The translations under genes were made by a program, and so were the position numbers. Below, piece by piece: positions 45,301-54,144 of a stretch of 64,000 nt of DNA; position 1 is the stretch's first letter; every line of letters starts with the position of its first letter. The DNA comes from Anaerovorax odorimutans DSM 5092 (lineage in GTDB: Bacteria > Bacillota > Clostridia > Peptostreptococcales > Anaerovoracaceae): assembly GCF_000426305.1 (NCBI RefSeq), contig NZ_KE384519.1, forward strand, positions 131,344 to 195,343. The letters are read 5' to 3'. The notes below the pieces were generated by a model. That model did no database searches and was not told where the DNA came from. It was given only the letters and a program-made list of their open reading frames with translations.

Positions 45301-47295
45301 CTTACCATCAATGAGAGTGCTGCTTACATTACAGGCGACCTGACCATCAGTGGCAGTGGCTCAAAGGTGACCATAAACAGAGGTGCAACGGCAATGGTTT
45401 TAGGCATTGTTCAAGTAGAAAACAGCGGCGTGCTGGAGAATAACGGTATATGGCAAATGAAGCTCGGCACAAAGGACGATGACATCAAAGCACTGAAGCT
45501 GACTGGAATCGGTGTTGTAAAGGTATTGACAAATGAACCAAGTCCTCTTAATCCTCCTATATGGGATACCTACACTAACGAAGGTGTTAAGGTGAAAGAA
45601 ATCAGCAGCAATCTCGACCTGACCACTAGCGGCGACAGCGGCAATTTGACGGCTGACGGCTATCATTGGGACGAAACAAACAATACGCTGACCCTTGGTG
45701 ACGTCTTTGTGAGTGGTAGTTTAACCTTGCCAGATAACACAATCATCAAAACCACGTCAGGCAGTACCATCAGCGGAGGTATCAATGGCGCTGGCGGTAC
45801 TGCTATGCACCTAACCTTTGAAGGCACAGCGCCCCTTGTCATTAACGGCATCATCAGCCTAGGGGCTAACGGCGATACGGTTACCGTGAAAGACGGTGCA
45901 CAGGTCGCGGTAAACGGAAGCTTGTCTTTGGGCGTTTACGATGGTATGTTGAACGTCATCGGTTCTGGAACAAAGCTGAATATTTCTTCTGACAGTAGCT
46001 ATGCGGCTTTATGCGGCGAAGTAAATGTTGAAAACGGGGCATCCTTGACTGCGAAGGCCGCTGGTTCTAATGCTGTTGGTTTAAAGGTGGAAAAATTCAA
46101 CGCTGCAAGCGGTAAGGTGTCCGTCTCCGGCGGTTCGACGCTGACAGTCGGCTGCGATTACGGCGTGTATGTGAAAGATGGCAGCTTTACTATAGATGAA
46201 AGCAGTACCTTTACCGCAAATGCCGCCATTGCCGCCATCTGCGTGGTGGATACCAGCAAGACAAAACAACAAAGCCAGACATTGAAGGTTCCGTCGTCGA
46301 TGCTTCCTAGCGGAACAAAGATAACCGATGCGGTCGGAAATACCGTTGGATGCGGATATCACTACTTTAGCATAGCAAACAATGCAAACACTCTTTCGGC
46401 AACAAATGAAGGAAGCAATCCGGCGACGCTTACCGGTGCGCTGGGTGCACTGACGCTAAAAAAAGCAAGCTCCGGTGGGAACGACAATAATAATGGAGGC
46501 AACAATAATTCGGGCAACCACAATTCGGGAGGTGGCAGCGTCAGCTATACCCTGACCTTTGAAACCAGCGAAGGCTCTAAAATTTCCAGCGCATCCAAGG
46601 CTTACGGCACGGTCATTAACCTGAGCAGTTATAAGCCAACCCGTGACGGCTATGATTTCGCAGGCTGGTATTCCGACGCGGCGTTGACCTCAAAAATCAC
46701 TAGCGTTACGCTAACCAAAAGCACGACCATCTACGCTAAGTGGACGGGAAAAAACGCGGAAGGCGCAAGTCCCTTTACTGATGTCACGGATAGCGCGTAT
46801 TATCATGACGCGGTGATGTGGGCGTCAGAAAAAGGCATTACAAGCGGCACGACAAGTAGCCAATTTAGTCCGGATATGATTTGCACCCGCGCACAGGCGG
46901 TCACATTCCTGTGGCGCGCGAAGGGTTCTCCAGAGCCGGCCTCCGCAAATTGTCCGTTTACCGATGTTTCCGCAGACGCCTACTATTACAAGGCTGTTCT
47001 TTGGGCCATTGAAAAGGGCATCGTGAAGGGCACTTCTCCAACAACCTTCAGCCCAAGCGATACCGTGACACGTAGCCAGAGCATGACCTTCCTGTGGCGC
47101 GCGACGGAAGAAACCACGTCCGCATCGGCAAATCCGTTTTCAGATGTGTCCAAGAATGCCTATTACGATAACGCAGTCCTGTGGGCAGTGGAAAAGGGCA
47201 TCACGAAGGGAACGTCTGCTACGACGTTTAGCCCCGATGGCGGTTGCACCCGTGCGCAGATCGTGACATTCCTATATCGGTATATGGGGAAATAA
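42385..47295 (+). CDS. Giant SLH surface protein with beta-helical repeats
   Basis: A 1636-residue exported protein. Signal peptide MKKRILSMALCLCMVFTL...ALA is followed by more than 1300 residues of Ser/Thr/Gly/Asn-rich short beta strands (ITVTALNDVIINAI, VSITAGGKLSSTS) typical of a parallel beta-helix adhesin. A module is repeated at least twice (YKAGDGYALFTP and YKAGNGYALFTP). Next come a Gly/Asn linker (about 1363-1385), one InlB/Flg_new repeat (about 1387-1452, ending TIYAKW), and three SLH units (about 1460-1636) for wall binding. It overlaps the upstream pseudo-receiver gene by 4 bases and has an AAGGAGG site. GC is near 48 %, far above the backbone. Its ligand is unknown. Confidence 0.85.
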   Translation: MKKRILSMALCLCMVFTLLPTTALAADANVRIGSTTLTNGKYYIVSSDAVTELDSAPASGGYLYYTQEEGNAVLTVTGDVTYISTIPALSITACTLTLTGSGNLSMTSSMTPAVNGNSNSSLITSNYTGALNFISGNNSAITNCTDMMLETTGALIISGNSDSATIYSGNDVTLKGGIVSLTNLDSDNSQLISAGGESVSVTATGGDLSLIGSTSVSPLLIADSGEQGTSGIVTLSASGSITVANDDSGMAVGCALNASAGKNITLESTDGMAVGGNLTVTDAENVIISGGRSDAPTISGTATITADKDITINSAFMLDIGGIATLTAGGLVIRTTSTGTTITKDGTTISASYGGDIRESGLNISGKDDNGNNDSTYNAPAAATLYKAGDGYALFTPAVTGDSPANAKLEFLDATIETTDATALSLPSTEPVDITVTGDNLLRAGGSKNVIATNTQELSVTGGGNLILAGLYYGVNVNGTDEVTINITGDLTFDTASQPISTSGDITVSAKSITSKSGYYFSSGNGMVSLTATDGDIVIDDTEKTNKQEKIKAAGAITLNAPNGKIDITHDKSGCYALNSTFGIITVTALNDVIINAINGGGIYSGANTDTSDVISVKTTNGSIQMNCGDNYECVQAIRGVALEAAKDITLNGTEQYSAAIQATGSPVSITAGGKLSSTSAFGFQMGILTIQADEVSIAGTSQDGINANSVSITKDGTNNCKSVSVTATSNYDSWAAINSPNVIIKADNVLICGNSSAKAISATNPDGTVTIGDAGMIIGAVFISGTSAINPNILNIESTGVDASAGLNLSTPPSVITYYKAGNGYALFTPATTTTPATLTLHNASITSGSTMPLKLVEETVIKLEGANSLTNTNTNTGVGISASSSTNVLQPVIIQGGSGDSLNVSAWQCTQMSALTIDGGSVTMDGMIYGILLEGNMVLKNGAKVSASGGNTGDAVQLEGYSLTVSDGSTLTINESAAYITGDLTISGSGSKVTINRGATAMVLGIVQVENSGVLENNGIWQMKLGTKDDDIKALKLTGIGVVKVLTNEPSPLNPPIWDTYTNEGVKVKEISSNLDLTTSGDSGNLTADGYHWDETNNTLTLGDVFVSGSLTLPDNTIIKTTSGSTISGGINGAGGTAMHLTFEGTAPLVINGIISLGANGDTVTVKDGAQVAVNGSLSLGVYDGMLNVIGSGTKLNISSDSSYAALCGEVNVENGASLTAKAAGSNAVGLKVEKFNAASGKVSVSGGSTLTVGCDYGVYVKDGSFTIDESSTFTANAAIAAICVVDTSKTKQQSQTLKVPSSMLPSGTKITDAVGNTVGCGYHYFSIANNANTLSATNEGSNPATLTGALGALTLKKASSGGNDNNNGGNNNSGNHNSGGGSVSYTLTFETSEGSKISSASKAYGTVINLSSYKPTRDGYDFAGWYSDAALTSKITSVTLTKSTTIYAKWTGKNAEGASPFTDVTDSAYYHDAVMWASEKGITSGTTSSQFSPDMICTRAQAVTFLWRAKGSPEPASANCPFTDVSADAYYYKAVLWAIEKGIVKGTSPTTFSPSDTVTRSQSMTFLWRATEETTSASANPFSDVSKNAYYDNAVLWAVEKGITKGTSATTFSPDGGCTRAQIVTFLYRYMGK

Positions 47296-47475
47296 GAAAA
47301 TGCTCTCTCGGAATCTTAAGTGATTATTACAAAGTCAAAATAACATGCTTTGAAAAATAATTATTATTCAAAACCAAAGAAAAGGGGGGAGATTTTAATA
47401 AAAAAGAATCTTCAAAGCCTTACAAATCAAGGGTGAAGGTTCTGAGAGAATAGAAAACCATAGGAGGAATTTTTT

Positions 47476-50400
47476 ATGAAAAAAAGGCTATTAAGCTGGT
47501 TATTAACATTAACCCTGGTGCTAAGCCTAGTGCCAGGAATGACCATAACAGCATCGGCGTGGGGTAAAACATCTTATGATGCTCTACTTAACGCTATCAG
47601 CAATCAGACACTGCTGGAGAACCGCGTTGGTGGTTCCATCGATGATGATGATAGTGGATATTTTGCCATTGATGGCACTAAAATTACTAATTCAGATTCA
47701 AGGCATGCACAAATTGCTTCTGGTAATTCATCAAAGGACTTCACTTTTAATAATCCACCCCAAAGTGATTCTTCCTGTGCTACCTTCTTTCGTATCGTTC
47801 TTAAACCAAGTGAAACTAGCCGAATGCTAACTTTCAAGGTCAATCTGCCTAATAATAATGGTACGTACTACCACGACGGTGTTTTCAGACTGTTTATCTT
47901 TAACTCTCAGGTCCCCTATGTAGACAACAGTGCCCAACACTCTTACGATCCACAGTTGTCTCGCGAGGAATATGCCGTTGGAGGAAGTAAGCAACCTGAA
48001 ATCGTTGGAGATAGCAAGCTTCTCCCAAATAGCGAAACTTATGTGCAGGAAAAAACAGGCGGGGGCGAAGCTACCTTCGGGGCTGTAATCAAGCCTTCCC
48101 CTGAAAAAAAGGTATACGTTTATCTAGTCTATGACCCTGCCCGTAATAATTGGGACGGAGGTGATGATTCTGCTGCATCACGCTTTGCATTAAACGACTA
48201 CAATGCAAAATTTTCAATAAGCGACCTTAATCTTTATGAGGAAGTTCCAGACACCTTAGATGTTGCAGACAATAATGATTATATAGTACGAGAAACCATC
48301 AATGATACTAGTACTCTCCATACTGGAAGCTATAATAAGAAGATATATTACTATGACGAAAAACGCCCTACTTTAGAGCTTCTAACTCTTGCCGGAAACT
48401 CTCCTTATTTGTTCTCTAGCGGTTCAAACAGCTACACTGCAACGAAAACAAATCTAAGATACCAAGGCAGTGGAGCAAATTTACAAAATGTCAGTCAATC
48501 CGGTAGTGCCTCTGGTATTTCTTCTGCCTTGGCGGGTCTAGCCAGTCAGGGTTTATACTTAGGTAATGCTACGAATGATGGTACTTGGAATACCTCAGAA
48601 AATACTCTGACAGTAAATGGCCAACTGTCGGTACCTTTATATTCCGCAACGAAAGACATCTTCCTTACTATCAATGGTGAGAATATCTCTTCCATAACAT
48701 TTAATGGCAGCACCGCTGCAAAAAAAGATAACTCCTATACACTTAGGATACCTAAAGAGACATATGGAGAGATACACATTAACACTAGCGCCTTGTCACC
48801 ACTAAAATTTAATACAGATACAACAGAAAAACAATCTGTAGCCATAACTTTTAATAACGATAGCAACACCCTTGGCAATTCTCAGAAATTAACCTATGGA
48901 GACAACCTGTGTGAATTGCTTAAAGTAACATATGGCGGTCAGCCCGTAAATGAGGAAGGGGTTTTCTCATGGAGTTTATTGCAGGGTACTAAGCATATTG
49001 ATGCCTCCGGCATGGCAGATTTAGCTGGAACTGGGTTAACAGAACGCTATAAGGTTACTTTCAGTAGCTCTTCCTACTATGGAGAAGCGGAACTGTCTCT
49101 GAATAATTGCGCAATTGATAAGCGCGCCCTTACAATGAAACTTGGAGGTGAATTGGTAAAGCAATATGATGGAACGAACAGCATGAAAATCCATAATACT
49201 TCTACTACTACGTGTAAATTCGAAGGCTATCTAAGTAAAGATGCTGCCACATTTGAAAAAATAAATAAACTATCTGATGTAAGAAAAAAGGATTCCTTCC
49301 TTTACGGTATCTTTTCTAGCCCTGATGCTGGGACAGGAATTAATGTAGTTATTAATAACTGTGAGTTTTATTATGTGGAAGGGGAAAACCCCATCCTTAA
49401 AAATTATTATATTAAGGATGGATCATCTGGAAATATAGGTACTATTCAGCCTAAAAAGTTAGGCACAGTTAATGGATTTAAAATTCTTCCAAGAGCATAC
49501 GAGGCAGGTAATACAAAGGTTGAATTAATTGCAGAAAATCTTACTTTATCAGAAGAAGAGATTCTGGAACGAGACAAGGGTAAAGTAGGTGTTGCTTTAA
49601 AGTCTACTATAAATACAAAGGAATTTAATCGGGGAAATGACAATGTTGGAACTGTTTCTGTAGAATTTCGCTTTCTTGATAACCTTGAATTAACTGGAGA
49701 AAATTCAAAAAATTATATTTTCAGTGAATTTGGCTTTACTTTTGTTAAAAGCTTGGTTTACACTGAGACATACAGTCCTGAACTTCGGTTTTATCTGGAG
49801 TCAGATACGAATCCTTTAGAAACCTATACTGCCACCTACAAAGGAGAGGCTATTGAGCCTTACATTATGACTGCCGATAAACGTTACTATATGTCTGCTC
49901 TCAAGGAATACTGCGATATAGAATACAGTAACAATATTGAGCCAGGCACTGCCACCGTAACCATACGTAACAAAGACCAGAGATACCCTGAGAATGGCAA
50001 GCTTGTATTCTTTACTACGACCTCCGCCAACTTCACAATTCAACAATTGGAAACAACGGAAGCAGCCTCTTTAGCAGACACCAACAAGGGCAGTAACAAC
50101 TGGTACATCGGCGACGTAACTGTCAATGCCCCAAATGGATTTCAGATTTCAAAAGAAATAGGCAAAAATGCAAATTGGAAAGACTCCCTTGTTGTCGCTG
50201 AGGATATGAATGGCAGCTACACCTATTATCTCAAAAAGACTGCGGACGGCAGTGTCACCGCATTTAAGACTATTGAGATTAAGCGGGATTCGACGGCACC
50301 TACAATATCAGCAATCAACAATTCAAATATAACTGACAATGCAGCAACCGTCACCGTAAATGCCAATGACGATGGTTCTGACATAGCCAGCTATGAACTG

Positions 50401-53058
50401 TCTAAAACTAGCGGCGGCAGTGAACCTACTATCACTGGTGGTGACAACGGTGTATTTAACATTTCAAATCTGCTTCCTAATACACAATACGACTTTACCG
50501 CAACGGTCAAGGATAAGGCAGGCAATGTGACTACACAGGCTTTAAGCTTTACCACTGAAAAAACACTGCCTACTGCTGGTGAGCCAAGTTTTGACAGTGC
50601 AGTTTATGGGACTCCCTTAAGCAACCTTACTATTGATTCTGGGACATCTGCCATAGCAGGAAGCTGGGTATTGGATGATAAGATCAAAAACGCAGACAGT
50701 ATTTATCCAACTGTAAATGATACAACAGAATACACTGTCGTGTTTATACCTTCTGAGAATTCTGACAGCTACGGTAAATTAACGCGTAAGCTGAAACCGA
50801 CCATCATACCGAAAGAACTAACTCTCTCCAAGGTCACTGGTTCGAATAAAAAGTATGATGGCAAAAATACGGTGAATATCACAAATGCCAAACTAAATGG
50901 CATTATAAATTCTGATGAGGTTTATGTAGACACCAATGGGCTGACAGGAACCCTTAATGGCTCCGACGCAGGCACTTACAATGCAATTAACCTTGGCAAC
51001 ATGACACTGGCAGGTAAAATGGCAGGCAACTATACTCTAAATCAGCCGGTTGAAGAAATCTCTACAACAGTAGAAATCTTGAAAGCTGACGCGTTTACCT
51101 TGAACAGCCCTGCAATAATGGCAAAGAATCAAGATAACTACACCCTACGTCTTGAACTGACTCATATCAGTGGTTATCCGCTGGCTCCTGGCGGCACGCC
51201 CGTATTTACGGTTACCAGTAGCAACTATAATTCCCTGAGCAGTGCAGCCATGGACGGGAATACGCTCATTCTTGTAACAAACAAAATGCAGAATTATACT
51301 TCCGATACTGTAATCATCGATGTTACGGGTATGGATAACTATGAGGACAGTACTATCACTGTGAATGTAGATTATACTGACAAAGTCCCTGTAACTGTTT
51401 CAGGTGTAACTGTAACAGATAAATCTTATGACGGTGGTGAAATCAGTTATTCTGGTACACCTGTTTCTACTTCTAGGGTAGATAATTCAGAAATAACTCC
51501 TTCTGGTTATAACTACACCTGGCAAACAGCCAGTGGGCAAATTCTATCTGACCCTCCAAAGAATGCAGGTGACTATAAGTTGATTATTTCGGTGGAGGAC
51601 AACGACCCTGATTACATTGGTAGTGGAGTAGTGAACTTTACCATCAGCAAGGCTACTATCACCATCACTGCTGATAACAAAACTGCATATGTAAACGAGG
51701 AAAAACCAACTTTAACTTATACTGTGTTTGGTCTTGCTCCAAATGAAGAATTAAAAAAGCTTCCAAACCTTACCTGTGATTCAGATATGGGGAAAAGCAA
51801 TACTTACACAATAGCTGTCAGCGACGCATCGGTACCGGAAGGTGACAACTACAATGAAAAAATTATATACCATAACGGAGTGTTGACTGTAAGCAACTCG
51901 TCTTCCGGAGGTTCATCGGGTTCGTCAGGTGGATCTTCTGACAGTGCTGCCACTGTTCTGGTTTCAAGTGATTCCGTAAAGATTAGTTTGTCTGCTACTG
52001 TCTCTAATGGCACGGCAACAATTTCTGTCACGGACACGCAGCTTTCAATGATCGCTTCCGCAGCTAAGAACACCGGCACAATCAAAATTGATGTATCCGG
52101 TCTCAAGGTCAATGCCATAGTTATTCCGTCTAAGGTTATTTCGGCAGTGGATAACGCTTCCGCCTCCGCAGGTCTTGAAGCAGTACTTTCAAACGGTACT
52201 GTAACCCTTGACAAAACTGCGCTTAACGCTATCAAAGACAAGGGCGACGCAAAGATTTCCATTGAGACTGTGGATAATGCAAAGCTTAGCAATACGCAGA
52301 AAGCAGTACTTGGCACGCAGGCAAATACGGCGGTTGTAGTTGATGTAAACGTCTATATAAACGGAACCAACACCAGCACGTTTCATAACGGCAACCTTCA
52401 CGTTTCCGTTCCGTACACGCTCAAGCCCGGTGAGAACGCAGACAGCATCACTGTCTGGTTTATAAAGGCTGATGGTACGATTGAGCCGAAGAGTGGCACG
52501 TACAGCAACGGAAAGGTAGAATTTACAACTGACCACTTGTCTCAGTATTTGATTGTAAGCTTCCCGTTTGCGGACGTAGACCAAAATACATGGTGCTATG
52601 GCAGCGTGGCTTACGCCTACAACAACGGCCTATTCTCAGGTACTTGCGCTACCACTTTCAGCCCTAACACGGCCATGACACGTCAGATGATCTGGATAGT
52701 GCTTGCGCGAATGGACGGCAGGATGCCAGCCGATATGGACGAAGCTCGTAATTGGGCAATAGAAAATGGTATTTCTGACGGATCCAATCCGATAAACTTC
52801 ATCAACCGCGAACAGCTGGCGGCAATTCTCTATCGCTACGCTACTTATAAAAAGTATGACACCACACAGGGTGGCATGGCTATTCGGGAATTTGTAGACT
52901 ATGACAGTGTTTCTGGTTATGCGCAGACCCCGATGAACTGGGCGATTAATGCCGGGCTGATAAAAGGAAGCAATAATAAACTGATGCCTCACGGCGATGC
53001 TACCCGTGCGCAGGTTGCAGCAATCCTAATGCGCCTTATCCAAAATACAAAGGAGTAA
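47476..53058 (+). CDS. Giant SLH surface protein with YDG/MBG-type repeats
   Basis: An 1860-residue exported protein. Signal peptide MKKRLLSWLLTLTLVLSLVPG...ASA, then a unique N-terminal region (to about 500). Repeats follow with K-Y-D-G cores (KQYDGTNSMK near 560, KKYDGKNTVN near 1120, KSYDGGEISYSG near 1310) as in YDG domains. A fibronectin-III-like unit lies near 940-1040 (APTISAINNSN...), an MBG-like unit near 1393 (ITITADNKTAYVNEEKPTL), a Ser/Gly linker near 1475, and three SLH units from about 1695. It follows the previous SLH gene by 180 bases with an AGGAGG site and probably belongs to the same regulon. The first half is more AT-rich than the second, so it may be mosaic. Confidence 0.85.
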   Translation: MKKRLLSWLLTLTLVLSLVPGMTITASAWGKTSYDALLNAISNQTLLENRVGGSIDDDDSGYFAIDGTKITNSDSRHAQIASGNSSKDFTFNNPPQSDSSCATFFRIVLKPSETSRMLTFKVNLPNNNGTYYHDGVFRLFIFNSQVPYVDNSAQHSYDPQLSREEYAVGGSKQPEIVGDSKLLPNSETYVQEKTGGGEATFGAVIKPSPEKKVYVYLVYDPARNNWDGGDDSAASRFALNDYNAKFSISDLNLYEEVPDTLDVADNNDYIVRETINDTSTLHTGSYNKKIYYYDEKRPTLELLTLAGNSPYLFSSGSNSYTATKTNLRYQGSGANLQNVSQSGSASGISSALAGLASQGLYLGNATNDGTWNTSENTLTVNGQLSVPLYSATKDIFLTINGENISSITFNGSTAAKKDNSYTLRIPKETYGEIHINTSALSPLKFNTDTTEKQSVAITFNNDSNTLGNSQKLTYGDNLCELLKVTYGGQPVNEEGVFSWSLLQGTKHIDASGMADLAGTGLTERYKVTFSSSSYYGEAELSLNNCAIDKRALTMKLGGELVKQYDGTNSMKIHNTSTTTCKFEGYLSKDAATFEKINKLSDVRKKDSFLYGIFSSPDAGTGINVVINNCEFYYVEGENPILKNYYIKDGSSGNIGTIQPKKLGTVNGFKILPRAYEAGNTKVELIAENLTLSEEEILERDKGKVGVALKSTINTKEFNRGNDNVGTVSVEFRFLDNLELTGENSKNYIFSEFGFTFVKSLVYTETYSPELRFYLESDTNPLETYTATYKGEAIEPYIMTADKRYYMSALKEYCDIEYSNNIEPGTATVTIRNKDQRYPENGKLVFFTTTSANFTIQQLETTEAASLADTNKGSNNWYIGDVTVNAPNGFQISKEIGKNANWKDSLVVAEDMNGSYTYYLKKTADGSVTAFKTIEIKRDSTAPTISAINNSNITDNAATVTVNANDDGSDIASYELSKTSGGSEPTITGGDNGVFNISNLLPNTQYDFTATVKDKAGNVTTQALSFTTEKTLPTAGEPSFDSAVYGTPLSNLTIDSGTSAIAGSWVLDDKIKNADSIYPTVNDTTEYTVVFIPSENSDSYGKLTRKLKPTIIPKELTLSKVTGSNKKYDGKNTVNITNAKLNGIINSDEVYVDTNGLTGTLNGSDAGTYNAINLGNMTLAGKMAGNYTLNQPVEEISTTVEILKADAFTLNSPAIMAKNQDNYTLRLELTHISGYPLAPGGTPVFTVTSSNYNSLSSAAMDGNTLILVTNKMQNYTSDTVIIDVTGMDNYEDSTITVNVDYTDKVPVTVSGVTVTDKSYDGGEISYSGTPVSTSRVDNSEITPSGYNYTWQTASGQILSDPPKNAGDYKLIISVEDNDPDYIGSGVVNFTISKATITITADNKTAYVNEEKPTLTYTVFGLAPNEELKKLPNLTCDSDMGKSNTYTIAVSDASVPEGDNYNEKIIYHNGVLTVSNSSSGGSSGSSGGSSDSAATVLVSSDSVKISLSATVSNGTATISVTDTQLSMIASAAKNTGTIKIDVSGLKVNAIVIPSKVISAVDNASASAGLEAVLSNGTVTLDKTALNAIKDKGDAKISIETVDNAKLSNTQKAVLGTQANTAVVVDVNVYINGTNTSTFHNGNLHVSVPYTLKPGENADSITVWFIKADGTIEPKSGTYSNGKVEFTTDHLSQYLIVSFPFADVDQNTWCYGSVAYAYNNGLFSGTCATTFSPNTAMTRQMIWIVLARMDGRMPADMDEARNWAIENGISDGSNPINFINREQLAAILYRYATYKKYDTTQGGMAIREFVDYDSVSGYAQTPMNWAINAGLIKGSNNKLMPHGDATRAQVAAILMRLIQNTKE

Positions 53059-53187
53059 ACGGGGAAGGGTTACTTTAACGGCTATCATGCCCTTGAGTCT
53101 GACTATTCTTCTCTGCCAGATACGCTAAAATCGAGAACTATAAGGTAGTTGTAAGTAGCATAAAACAAAGGAAATAAGGGTATAACA

Positions 53188-53221
53188 AAAGAACGCACAG
53201 GTTTTGGCCTGTGCGTTCTTT
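53188..53221 (+). terminator. Strong terminator ending the SLH operon
   Basis: A perfect 14-bp stem (AAAGAACGCACAGG with its complement) around a TTTTGG loop. The A and T flanks suit both strands. Between the SLH stop (53058) and this point nothing else is supported. Confidence 0.9.
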
Positions 53222-53336
53222 CAGATAATTGGCACGGATACGTTTTGCCATAAGTGAATTTGAAAAAATATTAAAGTCATATTTCCCACTTGAAATAGCT
53301 GAAACTGTCCTCTAAATTGTTAAATTTATTATTTTT

Positions 53337-53546
53337 CTAGATAGGGTTTTTCCTATTTGTTCTATTTAAAAGATAATCGGTGCTTGTATCATGAAAATCA
53401 GCCAATTTAATTAAAATTTCAGTAGGAATATCCACTTCACCACGTTCATAATTACTGTAAATCCTTTGGCTGCAATTGAGAATCGCAGCAATTTGTGTTT
53501 GTGTCATATCCTTATCTTCACGTAAATTTCTTATTCTTTCGTACAT
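53337..53546 (-). CDS. Small XRE-family repressor
   Basis: A 69-residue helix-turn-helix protein: YERIRNLREDKDMTQTQIAAILNCSQRIYSNYERGEVDIP is a classical Cro/CI-type HTH. I start it at the ATG at 53546, whose GAGGTG site is 6 bases upstream; a GTG three codons earlier overlaps that site. It is divergent from the 92-residue gene, with two palindromic operators between. This is the usual layout of a phage- or ICE-like maintenance switch and suggests control of the island module carrying the recombinase. Confidence 0.88.
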   Translation of the reverse strand: MYERIRNLREDKDMTQTQIAAILNCSQRIYSNYERGEVDIPTEILIKLADFHDTSTDYLLNRTNRKNPI

Positions 53547-53572
53547 TAAAATCACCTCAGTATTATTATATT

Positions 53573-53618
53573 TAGCGATATTATCGCTATTGACTTTTAG
53601 CGATAATATCGCTAAAAT
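53573..53618. promoter_or_regulatory. Twin palindromic operators and promoter of the island switch
   Basis: TAGCGATA-T-TATCGCTA (53573-53589) and TAGCGATA-A-TATCGCTA, the latter extended to a 23-bp perfect palindrome (53595-53617). TTGACT (53590-53595) and TAAAAT (53613-53618), 17 bases apart, form the rightward promoter, so the second operator covers its spacer and -10. The XRE protein next to it is the likely ligand. Confidence 0.85.
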
Positions 53619-53657
53619 GATCTTAAATAATAAACAAATATGGAAGGAGAATAAATT

Positions 53658-53936
53658 ATGAAATCTATTTTACAAGACTTCTATAAAGATGATCTTTGCC
53701 TTGATGAATTGATTGTTTCAAAAAATCCAGAATATCATACATTAAACAAAAAAATATCTGATATTATGAACCTGTGGAAAAGTAAACTTTCAAAAGATGA
53801 TTTTATAGAGCTTCAGAGTTTGTTAGATTTACATTCTCAAATTGACCTTATGTATGCTGAAGAATCGTTTGTATACGGATTTAAACTTGGTACAATTATG
53901 GTGATTGAGGAGGAGTTAGCGCGTAATGTAGATTAA
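53658..53936 (+). CDS. Small protein of the island switch (DUF6809-like)
   Basis: A 92-residue acidic, mostly helical protein (ILQDFYKDDLCLDELIV..., MLIDLHSQ-type helices, ending FKLGTIMVIEEELARNVD). I recall similar proteins from Clostridia integrative elements under DUF6809, with no assigned function. It is expressed from the palindrome-controlled promoter, has an AAGGAG site, and precedes the serine recombinase, from which a terminator separates it. By position it could influence excision, but nothing in its sequence shows this. Confidence 0.6.
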   Translation: MKSILQDFYKDDLCLDELIVSKNPEYHTLNKKISDIMNLWKSKLSKDDFIELQSLLDLHSQIDLMYAEESFVYGFKLGTIMVIEEELARNVD

Positions 53937-53963
53937 AAATTATACCCTATAATTGCAAAATGA

Positions 53964-54015
53964 AAAATCAGAGTATTGATAAATAGTTACGTATCAATTT
54001 ACATACTCTGATTTT
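53964..54015 (+). terminator. Terminator between the small gene and the recombinase gene
   Basis: AAAATCAGAGTA pairs with TACTCTGATTTT, with an inner TTGATA/TATCAA stem, followed by a short T-rich tail. Confidence 0.75.
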
Positions 54016-54144
54016 ACTGTAAAAACTTTATTTTAACCTTTTTATATCAATACTTCATAAAAACCAGATTATCTGCGTATGTTGAAAGATAAAGAAAAAG
54101 ACAATCGATTCAAATTTTGGCTGAAAGCCCGGAAAGGAAGAGGC

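Noticed and set aside
42576..46362. Several minus-strand open frames inside the giant SLH gene
   Set aside because: They mirror the Ser/Thr/Gly-rich codons of the sense frame, lack ribosome sites and overlap a clearly coding sequence.
47380..47435. Small gene after the GGGGGGAG site between the two giant SLH genes
   Set aside because: The site is followed by ATA rather than a start codon, and the frame closes after about a dozen codons.
53059..53145. In-frame continuation of 28 codons after the second giant SLH gene stop
   Set aside because: The frame GKGYFNGYHALESDYSS continues past the stop, but SLH homology already ends there, no start or known family is visible, and the length is not unusual by chance.
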